Of a stretch of DNA of 64,000 nucleotides, positions 62,586 through 64,000 are shown piece by piece. Position numbers and translations under genes: made by a program. The DNA is from Firm-13 sp037143795 (lineage in GTDB: Bacteria > Bacillota > Clostridia > Saccharofermentanales > Saccharofermentanaceae): contig JBAWXZ010000008.1 of NCBI GenBank assembly GCA_037143795.1, positions 1 to 64,000 on the forward strand, read 5' to 3'. The notes below the pieces were generated by a model that was not told the DNA's origin, did no database searches, and worked only from the letters and a program-made list of their open reading frames with translations. Positions within the stretch are counted from its first letter, which is position 1; each line of letters opens with the position of its first letter.

Positions 62586-62631
62586 ATAGCTGCATACGCA
62601 TGCATGTTTCATGCAATTCGTATGCAGCTAT
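62586..62631 (-). terminator. Leftward terminator after the cytochrome b5 gene
   Basis: ATAGCTGCATACG (62586-62598) pairs exactly with CGTATGCAGCTAT (62619-62631); inside, GCATG and CATGC form a further stem. On the minus strand TTTTTG follows. It ends transcripts from the right and insulates the permease promoter. Confidence 0.8.
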
Positions 62632-62728
62632 AGAAGTCTTCATTCATACACCATAATAATAATAATTGCCGCTGGTTTCAAAAATCGAAAAGATCCGGTC
62701 CGGTTATTTGCTGACCTGATTTGCTATA

Positions 62729-63172
62729 TCACCCAAGTGTTCCGACAACCGTCAATTTATCAAGAACAGAAGTACCATGAGGCGCTGATGCAATGACCGA
62801 TGAAAGATCCTGCCCTGCCAGATGAGTCTGATGAGCGCCGTTGCTCCAGCCTTTTGCATTCGTTACGTCATAAACCTTGCCGTTGACCGCGACATACGCG
62901 GGATTGCCGTTCAGTCCGTCAAATGTCTTAAGCTCATCCAGCGTAAAAACCTTCTGAGCTGAACCTGCAGCGGTTGTAAAGGCTGCGGCTGTTGTTGCTC
63001 CAGCGGCTGTTGTCGCACCGGCGGCTGTTGTTGTACCTGCTTTAGTTGCTGCAGTAGTCTGAACTGCACCTGCAGTGGTGGTCGTTGTGCTGTTTGAAGA
63101 AGAACAGCCTGCAGTACCGATCATTGAACCAACGAGTGTAAGGGTAAGTAGTATCATTGCTATTTTTTTCAT
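62729..63172 (-). CDS. Cytochrome b5-like heme-binding lipoprotein
   Basis: This is a 147-residue lipoprotein. The signal peptide ends GTAGC (cysteine 23). A low-complexity linker of repeated TTAAGA units (about residues 28-70) tethers a cytochrome b5-like domain: FTLDELKTFDGLNGNPAYVAVNGKVYDVTNAKGW, GAHQTHLAGQDLSSVIASAPHG. The histidines at GAHQTHLAG and APHG are candidate heme ligands. It probably carries electrons outside the membrane, close to the flavin reductase encoded upstream. The start at 63172 has AAAGGTG upstream; the GTG at 63181 is an alternative. Confidence 0.9.
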   Translation of the reverse strand: MKKIAMILLTLTLVGSMIGTAGCSSSNSTTTTTAGAVQTTAATKAGTTTAAGATTAAGATTAAAFTTAAGSAQKVFTLDELKTFDGLNGNPAYVAVNGKVYDVTNAKGWSNGAHQTHLAGQDLSSVIASAPHGTSVLDKLTVVGTLG

Positions 63173-63202
63173 AATAAACACCTTTCTTTCTTTGGGGTTA
63201 TA

Positions 63203-64000
63203 TTATAACGAAAAACTCTCGAAGTGAATATGCTTTTTGCTGATTCCTATTAAACGAAGACCTTTGATTACCTTAGACTGCATTATGGCGGGTCCGCAAA
63301 CATAATACTGTGCATCATGCATGCTGCCGATGCTGCTTCCGATCACTCTTTCCAGAAGTCCGTTCGTAATAAAGCCCTTTTCGCCGTCATAATCCTCTTG
63401 TTTTGCTACGACTGGAACAAGTGTGAAATTCTTCATCTCCTTTTGGAATGCGGCAAATTCATCCGGGCAGATCATCTCACTCATATTGTTGATTCCCCAG
63501 AAAAGCACCACTTTACGGTCCTTTTCATTATTATAGAAATACCGCAGGATACTAAGCATCGGAGTTATCCCGACACCGCCGGCGACAAGAACAACTGTCT
63601 TGTCGTTCTTGTACAGAAGAGGGCTGAATCTGCCGTACGGGGCTGTCAGCAAAGCCTTGGTGCCCGGTCTAATTTGCTGGATTTCAGCTGTCCAGTCACC
63701 GAGATTTTTAATGGTCATGGAAATAGTCTCTTTATTTGTAGGCTCCGATGTCAGGGAAAACGGATGCTCTTCCCCGCTTATTCCATCGCCAAGAATGCGT
63801 ACAAATCCGAATTGCCCGGGCAGATAACGGAAAATTTTGCCGTTTTCCGGCTTCATTGTGATTGTACGCATTGAAGCTGAGTCCTCAACAACACTTTCAA
63901 CTACGAATTTGTGGCTGAGGAAGTATCTCAGGATTACTTTATGGTATAAATAGAATCCCAATGCCGCACCAAAATATATTATATAAACCGCCATGACAAA
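63203..64000 (-). CDS. Membrane-linked ferredoxin-NADP reductase-type module, cut by the window edge
   Basis: At least 263 residues are visible. The N-terminal hydrophobic stretch (AVYIIYFGAALGFYLYHKVIL) looks like the last helix of a ferric reductase-like transmembrane domain, so the gene probably continues past 64000; a start at the ATG 63994 is possible but lacks a visible ribosome binding site within the window. The FAD-binding part has RYLPGQFGFVRI and EEHPFSLTSEP, and the NAD(P) part has VLVAGGVGITPMLSILRYF and YYVCGPAIM. It would move electrons from NAD(P)H through FAD across the membrane, perhaps to the cytochrome b5 lipoprotein encoded 30 nt downstream. Confidence 0.85.
   Translation of the reverse strand, partial: FVMAVYIIYFGAALGFYLYHKVILRYFLSHKFVVESVVEDSASMRTITMKPENGKIFRYLPGQFGFVRILGDGISGEEHPFSLTSEPTNKETISMTIKNLGDWTAEIQQIRPGTKALLTAPYGRFSPLLYKNDKTVVLVAGGVGITPMLSILRYFYNNEKDRKVVLFWGINNMSEMICPDEFAAFQKEMKNFTLVPVVAKQEDYDGEKGFITNGLLERVIGSSIGSMHDAQYYVCGPAIMQSKVIKGLRLIGISKKHIHFESFSL

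Noticed and set aside
62428..62728. Purine or PyrR-type riboswitch ahead of the uracil/xanthine permease
   Set aside because: The promoter at 62482-62510 leaves a leader of only about 50 nt, and the hairpin at 62586-62631 lies upstream of the promoter, so it belongs to the previous transcript.
62940..63090. Repeated GCTGTTGTTGC-type units that might look like a CRISPR or tandem array
   Set aside because: They encode the Thr/Ala-rich linker of the cytochrome b5 lipoprotein; units are not separated by unique spacers.
63317..63874. 185-residue plus-strand frame opposite the flavin reductase
   Set aside because: The minus strand encodes clear FAD and NAD(P) motifs; the plus frame has no start site or family pattern.

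Overview
The window looks like chromosomal DNA from an anaerobic, low-to-moderate GC Bacillota, most likely a clostridial (Lachnospiraceae-type) organism. The basis is the strong AGGAGG-type ribosome binding sites, the TTGACA/TATAAT promoters, and the gene families present: Rex, an iron-containing alcohol dehydrogenase, FeoAB, YesM/YesN two-component regulators, a GPH sugar symporter, DUF2975/XRE, PadR/DUF2812, DUF1653 and several c-di-GMP proteins. No rRNA, tRNA, CRISPR array, insertion sequence or prophage was recognised. The species assignment is inference only.

Left part (1-16.6 kb). Most genes run leftwards: a ferredoxin-like aldo/keto reductase, a HEAT-repeat protein, an alpha/beta hydrolase, an M24 aminopeptidase, an orphan EutH-like permease, a DUF427 protein, a flavoprotein of the disulfide-reductase fold, a compact three-gene osmoprotectant (OpuC-like) ABC transporter, and small VOC and AHSA1-type proteins. 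A rightward phytoene-desaturase-like FAD protein and a leftward NTF2-like/SDR pair follow.

Surface and redox part (15-24.8 kb). Two divergent surface proteins, one with an amidotransferase-like fold plus three repeats and one ice-binding-like (DUF3494), share an odd TG-E-NN C-terminal anchor. Their 680-bp spacer holds iterated AATAATTATTT motifs and a palindrome. After a universal stress protein and a broken PAS/GGDEF/HD-GYP gene comes a LysR - alcohol dehydrogenase - Rex - amidohydrolase group, with a repeated hairpin motif on both sides of the dehydrogenase.

Regulatory and peptide part (24.8-34 kb). This holds DUF2975/XRE under a perfect 23-bp inverted repeat, a PlsC-like acyltransferase, PadR/DUF2812 under a clear promoter-operator, a flavodoxin-like reductase and DUF523. 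A three-gene leftward cassette follows: a short precursor-like protein, a radical SAM/SPASM enzyme and a GerMN lipoprotein. It is the best candidate for an undescribed (RiPP-like) system. A macro-domain/XRE-like protein next to a von Willebrand A protein is the second candidate.

Signalling, iron and sugar part (34-64 kb). There are FIST and diguanylate cyclase genes, a Gfo/Idh/MocA enzyme, a double CDGSH protein, a PAS-GGDEF protein, a beta-CASP nuclease, a PAS-GGDEF-HD-GYP protein and feoAB with possible metalloregulator operators. A rightward operon (GH13 with an alpha-1,6-type signature, GH36 alpha-galactosidase, GPH symporter) faces a leftward operon (ABC binding protein, two permeases, cytoplasmic GH66 dextranase-like enzyme, six-hairpin glycosidase). 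The leftward operon is divergent from yesMN-type regulators. Together these look like a system for importing and cutting alpha-1,6-linked glucans and galactosides. The window ends with a uracil/xanthine permease, a cytochrome b5-domain lipoprotein and a flavin reductase module cut by the right edge.
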